Part shown: one piece after another, positions 1 through 11,945 of the stretch | Layout of the letters: each line of letters begins with the position of its first letter | How positions within the stretch are numbered: the first letter of the stretch is position 1 | NCBI GenBank assembly: GCA_025403435.1 | Contig: CM046333.1 | Span: forward strand, 13,913,770-13,977,769 | DNA from: Artocarpus heterophyllus | Taxonomy: Eukaryota; Streptophyta; Magnoliopsida; Rosales; Moraceae | DNA length: 64,000 nt | Reading direction: 5' to 3' | Notes under the pieces: model-generated | Databases searched by the model: none | What the model was told of the DNA's origin: nothing | What the model saw: only the letters and a program-made list of their open reading frames with translations | Program-made: the position numbers and the translations under genes

Positions 1-69
1 GCTCGTCTTGATCCTGAAGACTTGAAGGTGACAGGTGGTAAGTGGAAAGTCAATGGGCATGTTGCATAG
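1..69 (+). CDS. 3' end of an unrecognised protein-coding gene (partial)
   Basis: Frame 1 is open from the first base and ends in TAG at 67-69. It gives a 22-residue tail that starts ARLDPEDLK and ends WKVNGHVA. The composition looks coding (GC-richer than the flank) and is followed by AT-rich sequence with a T-run, as expected for a 3'UTR. The rest of the gene lies outside the window to the left. I do not recognise the family from so short a tail. It could also be a chance open frame, because 22 codons alone prove little. Confidence 0.4.
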   Translation, partial: ARLDPEDLKVTGGKWKVNGHVA

Positions 70-594
70 TGGCTGTCGGTTCAATCTTCATTATGCGCAG
101 ATTCCCTCTTCCCTTGAGCCATCTTCAGTCCAAGCTCTCTAGAGACAAAGAGCTTCATGTTACATTTCCTAGCCAAAATTACTCGAGTTTGAGCTTCTTT
201 TTTTTTTTTTTTTAAATTAAGTTTGTTTTAAAGAATCCTTTCTGCACCAAAAGCAGAATTTGATCTAAGTTTGTTGAATTTAACGTTGAGGGATTTTATT
301 AGCTAAACTAATGAATACTTAAATTTATACAGCGTTCGGCTCATTGATTTAAACCAATTACTAAAAATGGTATAAGGTTTCACATATTACCGTATAATAT
401 TTTTTAAAATCAACTATAATATAAACTTCTCATATATTATAATGTTTGAACCAAACCAATATGCCAAAAAATTTTGTCAACCTTACTTTGTGCTAATGTG
501 CAAGTGATGTCCTATATATGTATATACATATATTAAAATCCAAAACCCCACTTTTAATTTGAAACCAAACATTTGCCTACTTTAATTGTAACGC
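70..594. other. Intergenic: 3' flank with one small inverted-repeat element
   Basis: No open frame of note. About 336-472 matches the small dispersed element described at 19069-19229: it has the core 'aactataatataaacttctc' followed by the 'tttgaaccaaaccaatatgcc' type end. The remainder is AT-rich DNA with a poly(T) run at 199-213. Confidence 0.5.
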
Positions 595-595
595 C

Positions 596-2930
596 CCTAT
601 GTGGAGATTAATAGTTTTTAATGAATTAAAATAAAAATCAAAAATAAAAGTAAACCTTAAAAGTAAAGTTGTCCGGGGCTTAAATGAAAACTCTCAAATC
701 AAAAATAAAAATATAAACGACAATTAAACCACAGTTTGATGTAGCACCTTAAATTTAATAATATAAACTGTCGTCATCATTATTTTAACCCTCAACGCAT
801 TTTAATACAGTCACAGAAAGTAACAATTAATGCTAACACTATCATGAAGAACATTCTTAACAATTGAAGCAGTCCCAATGTAATATGCTACATAGCTTCC
901 TCAACTATTTTTCTCATAGCCACCTCACACTTAGTGAATCCTGAAAAGATAAAAACATAAGGGAATGAGCAACAATATGCTCAGTAGAGAAAACCATTAC
1001 TCACCTTTAGGTTTTTATCATTACCACATTAAAAACCACATTAAAACCCGCATGGTTATTTAATACTCATCATTATCCATATTATGAGATTTATTATAAT
1101 CATATTTCGTAGATACCATAGTTAATCATTACCGAGTTTCATACATATACATATATACAAATGTTACAGTTCATCATTATTCCTAGGTATCTACGTTTAA
1201 TAGAATATCACTCAACTCATCGAAACCCAAATGGGCATGCTTGGTCACCCTCTAAACATTCCAAGGGTGTTCCGGTGAGGGGACATCAAGCCCCGAGTCC
1301 TCACCAAGTCGATTCCTGTACAGTGTGTTCTGGGACTTTCAACCCAAGGAAGCGTCATCACCTTCCCCTTATTTTACCTTTTAGGGTATTCATGCCCAAG
1401 GACGTAACCGCCGCCCTCTTCACGTCTCACCATTTCTCTATATTCAATCATTATTAATAGAGTCAGTTTTTCTAACCATGTTTCTCAATTTATAACATGT
1501 GTCAATTCATTGTGTTCATCGCTGTACAATACAAGAAGAGTCCATGTCATGGTTTCATATGTGATACTCATATAATAGCAATTCAACTATATATATATAT
1601 ATCTTGCGGTAAAACAATCAATTTTAATTCCATAAAAACCTCACAAAAGATGAGTAATAGAATCCCTACCTTCCAAGCTTATCAACAATCTTTAAATCCC
1701 GGAATCAATAAACGTTAGCTCCACACTCCTTTGATCCTAAGGCGTGCATAAGGACAATTAAAACTAAAGCACAATATACAACCACATTCATAAATAAATC
1801 ATGTGTAAATCCATCTTATTAGTGTGTCATTAAAGCTTTTATACAAATCTCTTTTGAATACCACAATAAACAATCTTTGTCTTAACACAATATAAAATTA
1901 AACAAGTAATTTATATGTTTTAGTCCCTAATAAGATTCATCAATCACTTAGGATAATATTGGAAAGGTTGCAAGACATTAAGGAATTAGTTGGCGAGCAA
2001 AGATGGGTTCTTGGTTCAGGTTAGCAGCTGGTATACCATGACAAATTGGCAGGTTTACTAGTTTCTAATCCGAAAATTGAAAATTTCATTGGAAAATAAA
2101 ATACAACTCCAATTTAGGTTTATGATAGCTCGTTAGAAAGCTTAGGATGTCTACTTTTTAAATATGCGAACCAATTTATAAAATCCATTTTAATTTAATC
2201 CCAAAATTTCAAGAAATAACCACTACCTATAGAGATATTACAAAGCTTATGGAATGTCAAATTTTTCTTTAACCCAAAACATATTATCCTTGTTCAAAAT
2301 CTTAAAACCATTCCAAAAATATGCAGCTTGCATTATATAATCACAATAAACATATTTTCATGAGTTTTATACTAAAATCATCATCAAACTATATCTCTAA
2401 CCCTTTTTACAAATAAGGGTGAAAGCATGCTTATGTCAAACTTTCTCATTCAAAACCATAAAATCTAAATTATGCAGCAAAACAAATGAGCAATTTCAAA
2501 ATAAAGATGGTAGATAAGACTATATTAATTTTCTAAAATTTTACCTTAAAATCTCATTGAAAACTTTAAGTCATCAATTCAAGAGATTAAAGCTCAAGTT
2601 CAACTTTAGCATGGGAACTTTTGAACGACATGGAGCTGAGTTTCTCAAGTTTAGAGAGCAAAAAAAGGAAGAAGAAGAAGAAGAGAATGAGAGGAAGACA
2701 TTTTAAGGAGAAAGGGAAAGATAAGTGTTGTACGGAGAAAAGAAAATGAATGTATGGTTTTCTTTGTTAGAGGGCCCGATTGAAGGAAAATAATGAGAAA
2801 TGGGAGACAAGTAGGTGAAACATTAAGTGCATTATGTCTCTTTCGGAGACTTTAGTTCATATAATGCCAAATGGTATTTTAGTAATTAATTTGATGTTCC
2901 AAGAGCGTTTCGGTAAATTTACTAAATAGA
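596..2930 (-). repeat. Degenerate LTR/TRIM-like repeat, non-coding
   Basis: Read on the minus strand this 2.3 kb block shares its order of parts with 10340-11945. There is a purine/pyrimidine-biased tract (2660-2720), an 'actgagc...ctcattc' signature (about 965-990), a 'tttcag-gattcactaagtgtgagg' stretch (about 925-945), and a terminus with 'ggggcgttac' (592-601). A GC-richer block at 1230-1430 holds short open frames that look random. No transposase, integrase or reverse transcriptase is visible. Assignment to an LTR-derived family rests on my memory of similar plant repeats and is an inference. Confidence 0.4.
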
Positions 2931-3306
2931 TATAGAAAAATTTTAGAAAATTTTAAAATAGGTATAAATAAATAGGATAAAATAAATTTTAGATGAAATA
3001 AATTTTAGTTAGCATACTAATAATTAATTTAATTATCATATTATCTGTTAATAAAATAATGAGTGTCGTGCTTACTTTTTGGAATTATGATCGTCCATAC
3101 GACATGTACCGACGACTGGAAGGTGAAGTATTGGTCAAATATTCTCTAGATCTTTTATATTATTCAAAAGAAAGAAGGATATACTTCTCGATCGTCCACT
3201 ATATATATATATATATATATACATTGGGATACACGGAGTTTGCACTTGCGAACCGGCAAGATATTAAATCAAAACAAAGGATTAACAAGAAAAACAAGAA
3301 AAGAAA
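2931..3306 (+). promoter_or_regulatory. Probable promoter and 5'UTR of the GH5 gene
   Basis: An (AT)n run at about 3202-3222 lies some 85-105 bases before the ATG at 3307. It is the only strong TATA-like block upstream. The purine-rich stretch 3270-3306 just before the start is typical of a plant leader. An open frame at 3059-3316 crosses this region but reads through the TA run and has no protein-like composition. Confidence 0.45.
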
Positions 3307-6300
3307 ATGGCGATGAACAAGTTAAACTCATCAGCAAAAACAGGGCGGCTGATAGTAATAAGCATATTTGTCGTGTTTTCTGTCGTAACTGCATCACAAG
3401 GAAGGAAAATTAAACCCCGTAGCTCCCAAAACTCTGGAATAAGAGCCGTTAATCTTGGAGGTTGGCTTGTCACTGAAGGCTGGATTAAACCTTCTCTCTT
3501 TGATGGCATCCCCAACAAGGACTTCTTGGTTTGTATTGCTTGTCTCTTCACATTCATGTCGTTTAATTTGAAATTTTCTTGACCCATTATGTGTAACATT
3601 CTCATTATTAGGATGGAACTGGGCTTCAATTCAAGTCAGTCACGACCAAGAAATATCTCTGCGCCGAGCTAGGAGGAGGAAGCATCATCGTCGCGAACCG
3701 CACGTCGGCTTCAGGCTGGGAAACTTTTAAGGTACTAAATTGTGTTTATTCTTAATTGTTTGTACTTTCATTGTATTTTTGCTTTGTTTGAGTTATTATT
3801 TAATTCACATATCTATATATATACATATTCCTTTAATGTGTAGTTGTGGAGGATCAATGAGTCCACTTTTCAATTCAGGGTGTTCAACAACCAGTTTGTG
3901 GGGCTTAAGGCAAAAGGGAATGGGGTTGAAGTGGTAGCTGAATCGAACACATCAGGTCGATCGGAGACCTTCGAGATTGTAAGAAAATCTGATGATTCAA
4001 ACCGTGTTCGGATTAAAGCATCTAATGGATTCTTCTTGCAGGTAAATTTTTATTTTTTTTGCTTTCTTTCTTGTTGTCTTATTTTCTGTTCAATAAGGTT
4101 TCTAGTAAAATAATTGGCAAGTTCAGGCTTCAAATGCCATAAATAATAGCTAGAAAAGAAGTGTAATTTCCACAAAGTTTAAATGGTAAATGAACGGCAA
4201 AAGAGGAATATAAATGTTATGAAAAGATCTTGTCATTTCTAAACTTGTCACACGAAAATTATATATGACGCAGGCAAAAACAGAGGAGCTGGTGACAGCT
4301 GATTATGCAGGGAATGGCACTGCATGGGGAGATGACGATCCATCTGTTTTTGTCCTGAGGTTCTCTGGAAAGTTGGAAGGAGAGTTTCAAGTTACAAATG
4401 GCTACGGCCCACAAAAGGCCCCACAAGTTATGAGTGTAAGATACTACACAACTCAAATTCATCTAATTTTGACGTCTAAAATAATATTTAAACAATACCA
4501 CGTTATTTAAAATTTTTAAAATATTTTTTAGCTAATTCTTCATGCTTTAATAGGTTTATTAACCAACTTGTCATAACGTGCTTAGATAGATAAAGATGAT
4601 TCCAAATAACTCACCTCATATTAGTACTTCAACAGTTTTTGTTTATGTCAAAAGTGTATGTACTTCACTAGGTTCGCTAACCATATATCATTATCACCAT
4701 TAATTGCTTTAGCCATAGCTATAGCTTCTTAATTATACTATTTTGTTCAAAATTTGTGGCTAGAATCTGGTTGTCCACGACATTAACCCAACCAATATCA
4801 TTTGACTTTTGAATCTTGGAGATGAATGTTACAGTCGGTGGTGGACTCGATGTTTGAAGCACAGAAAGTCTATAAAAGTGTCTTCTTCGGAAAAAAAAAA
4901 AAAAAAAAAAAGGGCTTAGTTCGGGTAGGACGGTTTTCTAATTTCTCCGTTTGAGGTCAAACAACAATTTATGGCCGTAACTTCATAAATATAATGCAAA
5001 GGAGACACATCACTTTACGTGTGGGAATGGGATGACTTATTAAACGAGTCAACCGCTTACATGTGAGGCTTTTCAACTCAAACTTTTAGTCTGTGAAATA
5101 TCTTTTTCATCCCTACATTGTTATAATTGCACTATTTATAAAATTATAAGTCTCAATCTAATGTATTTTTTTAGACTGAGTCTAACTATTTAATTAATAA
5201 CAAAGTTATAATCTTATAGAATTAAATAAGATTGCTTTGAGCCTTTTGGATAATTGGTGATTATTAGAAAATAAACAAAAAACAGGCAATAGAAGACGAA
5301 GTAAAAAAAAACACACAAATATACTTGAAAAACCTTAAAAGAAAAAACTACAGGCAAAGTAGAAGTAAATCCTCTATCTTGAAAAATTGGCACAAAAGAA
5401 GGAGTCGAAATAATACATATACATAGTAAAATAAACCTAACACGGATTAATGGTGGGCTACAGGATCGGGTCTTATTTGCTATTACCATAGACCCTTAAA
5501 TAATTTTCATAATTATAATTTCACTACAAAATATTACATCGTGAACTTTTAGACCGAACCAAATAAAAATCGGATCACCGTATTTTAAAAGTGACTTATG
5601 GCAATGCTGTGTTGGGATATGACACAGTGGGACTACGGAAGGATGACTTTAGACAATAAAATTATAAGAAATGATATGAGTCTATCTTAGTGGATACATA
5701 TTTATAAGACACGATAATGACTATTGGATCTTATAAAAATCAAATTTTTAATACGAATTTGATGATTAAAAGATAAAGCCTTATTGGTTGGTTTTTTTAA
5801 ATTGAAAGTTAATATACAAGAAGTGACACATATGATGATTAAAAAGATTGAATGGATATTCACTCATCAGGAGCACTGGAGAACGTTCATAGTTGAAGAT
5901 GACTTCAAGTTCATATCAGAAAATGGATTAAACGCGGTGAGAATACCAGTGGGTTGGTGGATAGCAAGTGATCCAACACCCCCAAAGCCTTATGTGGGAG
6001 GTTCTCTGAAAACCCTGGACAATGCCTTCTTGTGGGCCGAGTATGTTTGTATACATACACACACACACACACTGTCACTACCCAAAAAAAAAAACTTTCT
6101 AATCCATCTAATATATAATATTATTTTTAATTTGTGATGGGTGTAGGAAATATGGATTGAAAATCATAATAGATCTACACGCAGCACCTGGTTCTCAAAA
6201 TGGCTACGAGCACAGCTCCTCCAGAGACGGCTCCATTGAATTTGGCAAAACAGATGATAATATACGTCAAACTGTTGCTGTCATTGAATTCCTAGCAGCC

Positions 6301-7562
6301 AGGTACTTATACTCAATACCAAATTTATTGCAAAAAATTAAAATTCTAACATTTCCTTTCCAGTGTTCATCATATGACTATGGGTTGAACTCATTTTTTG
6401 CATAACTATAGGGCATCTCATTATTATGCCTGGCTATTATAATATTTAACTGAGTCTCTAATTTATCAAATTGTTCTAAATTAATTACTTTAAAATCTCA
6501 ATAAAAAAAGGCATAACTTCTTTCTTAATAGACATTTCCTTATGAATAAAATTATAAGATTAACTTTACAAAAAGACAGATAGTCATCACTTACACTCAT
6601 CAAGATTTTAACAATTAATGGACATAAGGGCTAATTTAGAACAACTTGATAGGAGAAAAGCTCGTTCTAAAATGTTTCGAAATGTTTCAAATGTCAAGAA
6701 TTAAAATAAGACTTGACTTGTAATTCAAGACTAAATATGAGATCAACCCTATCGCTATATCTTGATAAGTTGGTTTTTACATACAGGTATGCCAAGAGGC
6801 CAAGCCTATACGCAGTTGAGCTCCTCAACGAGCCTCGTTCCCCATATGTGACATTAGAGGAAGTGAGCAAATATTACAAGGCTGGTTATGAAGCCGTCAG
6901 AAGGCACTCTTCCACTGCTTATGTAGTGTTTTCAAACCGGCTAGGAGACATAGACGCAAGAGAGCTTTTCTCCGTCGCCAAAGGCTTAAGCCGGACGGTC
7001 CTCGACGTCCATTACTACAACCTCTTCTCCGACAGTTTCAACGAACTTGACCGTCCAAGAGAACATCGACTTCATCCACACCAACCGAACCCACCAGCTG
7101 AATTATGTCACCACATCAAATGGTCCTCTCACATTTGTTGGTAAGTATGCACGCTTCTTTGGTGGTTTGCAGTGAAAGTAAATTTGAGTCAGGTTCTTTT
7201 CGATTTATTTGTGGGTCTCAGAATTTCTTCTATAGGTAATATCGATGAGACGAGATGATACTATAAGTGATTTCCATTCTATTTTACAAGCAAAAAGAAC
7301 ATATGTCAAAAAAATGGTCTTAATTTTTTCTTGTGTTTTGTTTCAATTAATGTGTTCTAATCAAGTATTTACTTTGACAGGAGAATGGGTGACTGAGTGG
7401 GAGGTAAAGAACGCAACCAAAGAAGATTACCAAAGATTTGGGAAGGCTCAGTTGGAGGTTTATGGGAGAGCCTCATTTGGGTGGGCATATTGGACTCTTA
7501 AGAACGTCAACAATCATTGGAGCCTGGAGTGGATGATCAAGAACGGATATATGAAGCTATAG
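3307..7562 (+). CDS. Glucan exo-1,3-beta-glucosidase (GH5) with fascin-like domain; frame broken in exon 7
   Basis: Eight exons: 3307-3528, 3612-3731, 3844-4041, 4274-4435, 5871-6040, 6147-6302, 6787-7140, 7381-7562, all GT-AG. With one base removed in exon 7 the product would be about 520 residues, normal for the plant family. Residues 1-30 are a signal peptide or anchor (VISIFVVFSVV). Residues 60-230 match the beta-trefoil (fascin-like, DUF7910) insert typical of plant members. The GH5 barrel follows: NAVRIPVGWW, IIIDLHAAPGSQNG, then LLNEP with the acid/base Glu near residue 358, HYYNLF, and GEWVTEWE with the nucleophile Glu near residue 460. The family trims 1,3-beta-glucan, usually in the wall or apoplast. 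Oddity: after FNEL (codon ending 7048) the frame shifts by one base. The homologous TVQENIDFI continues in the frame starting at 7050. As read, translation ends six codons into exon 8 without the nucleophile. Confidence 0.88.
5123..5236 (+). repeat. AT-rich dispersed repeat inside GH5 intron 4
   Basis: This is the first copy of the repeat at 24385-24530. It sits in the 1.4 kb intron 4 of the GH5 gene, by far the longest intron there, so insertions of this kind probably account for its length. Confidence 0.5.
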
Positions 7563-10339
7563 AATTTTAACAATTAATATTCGAGCAAAAATAATTTTAA
7601 CAATTTTTAATACTTATTGTTGATGAACTGTATCATCGTGTGTTGGACTAGTTTTTCTTCGCCTTTTTATCAGAATAATTCCACGTCCTATACGTATAAT
7701 CTCTTTGCTTGAATTCCATATATGGGTAACCATAATTCTACATCAACTTTCTTTAAAAAAAAATCCACCTTCTTTTCTAGTTTTCCTTTTTTTCCCCCCT
7801 TTTATTAAGAGATATTAAGTGGGCTGGACCACTAAGCATGGCCCAGCCTGGCCTAATCCATGTAGTCGGGTTCTAATTGGACTGACCAGTGTCGGGTTAA
7901 GAAATGGAGGGTGGGCTAGAGGAATACTGCTTTTAGAAAGGGTGTACGAATTGATTACTTTAGCCAAAGATTTGAGCTTAATTTATGAACGAGAGTAGTA
8001 CAAGTAAATAATTATACTTCATAAGTGTTGCTAGGCCTAATTTACAAGAAATCTACAGTTTAGAAGTGTGACTCCTCAGTAGGCAACATAAAAATTTGGA
8101 TTCGAATTCTTATGTCTCATTTTTCTATTCCCGCTACGTTAATTAAAATAATGTAGCGATTAGTATATCACACTGTATAAATTTAAATGCCATGTAAATT
8201 AAAATATTTTAACAAAACTTAACATTATTAGAGTGAGACATGAATAGGGGACATGAAAGCAGAGCTGAATTATAAACATTTATGCTTTTTTTCATTTTTT
8301 TAAAAAATATATAAATTTAAAAAGAACAAAAATTTAAGATAATAATTCAAAACTTAAAAAAAAATTAAAGCTTTGGCGTACATATTAATCTATATTTGGT
8401 CCATGATCCATACATATAAATTTCCAGGGCTCATGTCATCATTTAAGGAACTTTGTCAATATCACCTAGACCAATGTCCGTCCATCATTATACAATTGAT
8501 AAACTTTCTTTTAACCTAAAAAGTTGAGTGTTACACCGACTGAATTCTTTGGAGAAGTTTTTATTGGCAATTTGAAAAGATTAATGATCGGATTCGTCAG
8601 ACAACCGAATTCTTATATATGTCGAGAATATTTTTTAAACGTGGTGCTGACACGTTCTTTGTTGAATACAATCCAAAAGACAATGGAAAGATTAAAACTA
8701 AATAGTGATGATAAAGTTGCATTATATCAACTTTTTATAGGCCCAAGTTGGCTTATGATTGTCGATATTTTAATTAGTGGCTTTAAGCTTATTCAACTAG
8801 CAACGTACAATCATGTCAGAATTAAAAGATACGTGAATTTTAATAAATAAATATTCGAACCTTCAGAATTTGAAGGATATTAGTTATTTATTTTTTAAGT
8901 TGTACTTTTTCAAATTTAAAAAATAGTAGTCTTTTTCTACTCTACCAAAAAGTTATCTGAATAATTGAACATTTAAAAAAAAATTGATTACACAGGGAAT
9001 TAACTGGTTGATTAAGTAAATCAAGTGGAAAACAGGAACATGCGCATGGTTGGATGTTTTGGTTCTCCAAATAATGCGTCCGTTATGTTATGTACGAGTA
9101 GATAGTGCATATTTTTAAACTGTTAAATTTTAAAAAATATATTGTTTTTTTGTTATTTTGATAGTTAAAAAATAAATAGCTATTAATAAATTATTTTTTG
9201 ATAACTATCGGTAAAATTAAAAAAAAAAGAAGTTAAAAATGAGACTCAAGAAAACAAAACCAGTGCAGTCCATTTCTTGTAGAAGGAACTGGACAGTATT
9301 TCAGTACAGCCTTTTCGCTCGCATCATAATGTTTTTGTCCATGCCCAACTTTGGTGGGGAGCATCAATTATTACAAAAGAAACGAACCCGGAAAAGGTTT
9401 TTTGTTTTATTTTGATGGAATTTAACCAGTACAGAAAATCTATAAGGATCAATTAAATATTGTACCTAAACCCCATCACTTCTCACGTCCCATGATGCTA
9501 ACCAATCAATTCAATTCAATACAATTAAACACCAGCTTCCAAATCCATCCAATCATCTAATAATTTTAACGCTATTGGCTGTCAATGAGCCCAATAACAC
9601 TATCGTACGACATTACTTATTTGGGTATCACATTTTTACCTCGAGACGCTTAAAGGACATGTTAGTAGGGCTTGGAAAACTATCCCTACTAATACCATAG
9701 TAAACTCCCAGTTTGACAAAAAACTCTCCGAAGAGCTCTCTCAGACTGACCATAAGTTTTAGTCACATTTGGTTGAACTATTTGTAGTGTTCATTCCATA
9801 GTTTGAACATAAACTTTAGTTTAAATTTAAATTTTTGTAGAAGAAGATATTTTGATTAGACAAGCTAATTGTTATTTTTTATTAAATTCGACGGTTAAAA
9901 TATTATCATACCTTATGAGAAAACTTTCATTTTATATAAATTAAGAAAAATTGGACATCAAATTAGAAATTTTTATTATGATTGTAATCACATGAAATTG
10001 CTCCCTTGATTTTTGGAAATTAGGTGGTTGAATAACACGCTAGAAAAATGAATTCTAGCTTGCATATTTATGCACATTTAATAAAAGGAAATGCTGAACT
10101 AATGTTTTTCAAACCTCTTCTTGTTAGATTTCCTATAAAAACAAAGTTGACATGCAACATCTGTGAATTTTAAAGTAAAATTAATCATGTTAAGTTTAAT
10201 TATTAAGTGTGTCAAGTGTGATTTTGATGTTAATTTTAGTTATTTAAAAATCCTGTTGTATTCATTATATTTAAAAAACTTGATTTTTGGTTTTAAAATA
10301 TCAAATGACATTTTGCATCTTATTTTCTTATATTTGCCG
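7563..10339. other. Intergenic: GH5 3' flank, AT-rich, no gene seen
   Basis: The 3'UTR of the GH5 gene probably ends within the first 150 bases. A GC-richer island at 7810-7925 carries GGCCCA/TGGGCC-type motifs, common in plant promoters, but no gene starts after it. The frame at 8524-8850 (108 codons) opens with TTG and has no recognisable domain. The rest is AT-rich with homopolymer runs. Confidence 0.5.
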
Positions 10340-11945
10340 AAATGCTCTTGAGCCTCTTTTTATTTTTTCTTTCCCTCTCCCCCTCCCACTTTCTTCTTTC
10401 TGTCTTTCTCTTTTTCACGCCCTCTCTCTCTTGCATTTTCTCTGCAAAAATTTCAATCTCAAGTTTCATTACCGCTAATTTGAAGCCAAGAAACTAGTTC
10501 AATCCATCAAGTTTTTCTTCAAAAACATCCATCAAAGGTTAGCCCTTTTTCTCTAAAGTTTTTAGATTTTTGTTTTGAATCTTTCATGTATAGTTCAATC
10601 CAAGCTTGTACGAGTTCAAATAACCTGTAATCTAAGTTTATGGAACACAAATCGCCATGAAACTGAGCTTGGTTTGAATAAAAACGAGATTTAAACTAGT
10701 TTTTTTTATATTTTTTTCTATTTTTTGGAATAAACATTGGATTCACTAAAAAAACTTGTTCAAAAGTGTTTAAATGTGTTTTATTTTGTTATTCTATCAT
10801 GTTTTGATATTACCCATGCTTTGAGAACTGAGAAAAACAGTTTTGATTGAGTTTTTGAACTTGGATTGATGAAAACCCGAGACCTAAAACTTTCCAGATC
10901 GCAACGGATCGGCAAGCCAAACTCAAAGTTCAGCAGACCGGATTCAAGAATTCGGCAGGCCGAACTGTAGCAATTTAGTAGGCTGAACCTGAATGTTTGA
11001 CAGGTCGACTAAGCACAATAGAATTGTACTTTTACTCCTAGTTTTCAATGTTTAATGATTTAGAAATGTTTTAAAAGGATTAAGATTTTACGTTATGATT
11101 ATTTTGAGTCAAAAGGGCACACTAATAATTAAATTAACATAATAATATTTAATGAATGAAATTTATGACTTTAAATGCAATTTTTAAGGTTTTGAAAATT
11201 TGTGGAGCTTACGTTGAATTTTGTTTGGAGCTAACAGTATTGAATTTCAAATTAAGGTAGGATATTTTCTATCTCTTCTTTGGTAGCCCCTTTATAAATT
11301 ATTTTGGCCAAAGTTTAATTTTTAAATGAATTTTTAAGAATAATTTCTGATTTATATTGAAGTTACTTTTATGCATTCAAATAAATGAGTTTAGTTATTC
11401 TTTTTTATTCTCAAAACTCGCATGGTGGTTTTTATTCAAGTTTCTTACAAGTAAGTATTTATTGATTTTGTTAATATCTGAGACTCTTTTTCAGTAAATA
11501 CGTTTTGTGAATGATTCTTTCCTCTATAACTATGAATTTTTAAACAACTTGTTTTTAACTAATTATCTTACTGAGCCTTTCAGTCACATTTTATGATTTT
11601 TAAAACCTTTCCCCCCAGGTTTGAAGTGGAAGGAGCATAAGTAGAAATGGTAACTGTGGTATGATACGTGTACTGTTTGACTTCTCTCGATGTCAAGTCG
11701 GCTGTGTTAGTTACATAGTCTAATTTAAACAATAAATGATGATTTTTAATAGTCTTATATTAATATTATGCTTTATAGTTTATTTACCTACCCATCTTCG
11801 TAGTAAGTATCCATGTGATAGTAACTGTCGATGAGATTTCGGTTAAGCAATTTAATTTATATTCATTTACTTTTCATTGATTTACTCTGTTTGTTAATCT
11901 TATTTAACTTAATGATGCCATCCTTATTTTTGGAACGTTACACGA
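10340..11945 (+). repeat. Degenerate LTR/TRIM-like repeat, second copy
   Basis: This block matches the minus strand of 596-2930 in its order of parts. It has a pyrimidine tract (10355-10445), a region with 'ggcaagccaaactc' and 'ggcaggccgaactg' repeats (10910-10990), 'cttactgagcctttcagtcac' (11568-11588), a run of six C followed by 'aggtttgaagtggaaggag' (11610-11637), and a terminus 'ggaacgttacac' (11932-11943). There is no open frame. It is probably a non-autonomous relic, inserted in the opposite direction to the first copy. Confidence 0.4.

Noticed and set aside
4436..5870. Possible gene boundary inside the GH5 locus because of the 1.4 kb gap
   Set aside because: The exons on both sides continue the same protein (KAPQVMS then EHWRTFIVEDDF) in phase, and the gap has a consensus donor and acceptor, so it is one long intron.
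8095..8120. tRNA-like 'ggattcgaattc' block
   Set aside because: There is no acceptor stem or anticodon arm around it. No tRNA, rRNA or snRNA gene was found in the window.
8524..8850. 108-codon open frame
   Set aside because: It opens with TTG, has no domain I recognise and lies in AT-rich intergenic DNA. No splice context supports it.
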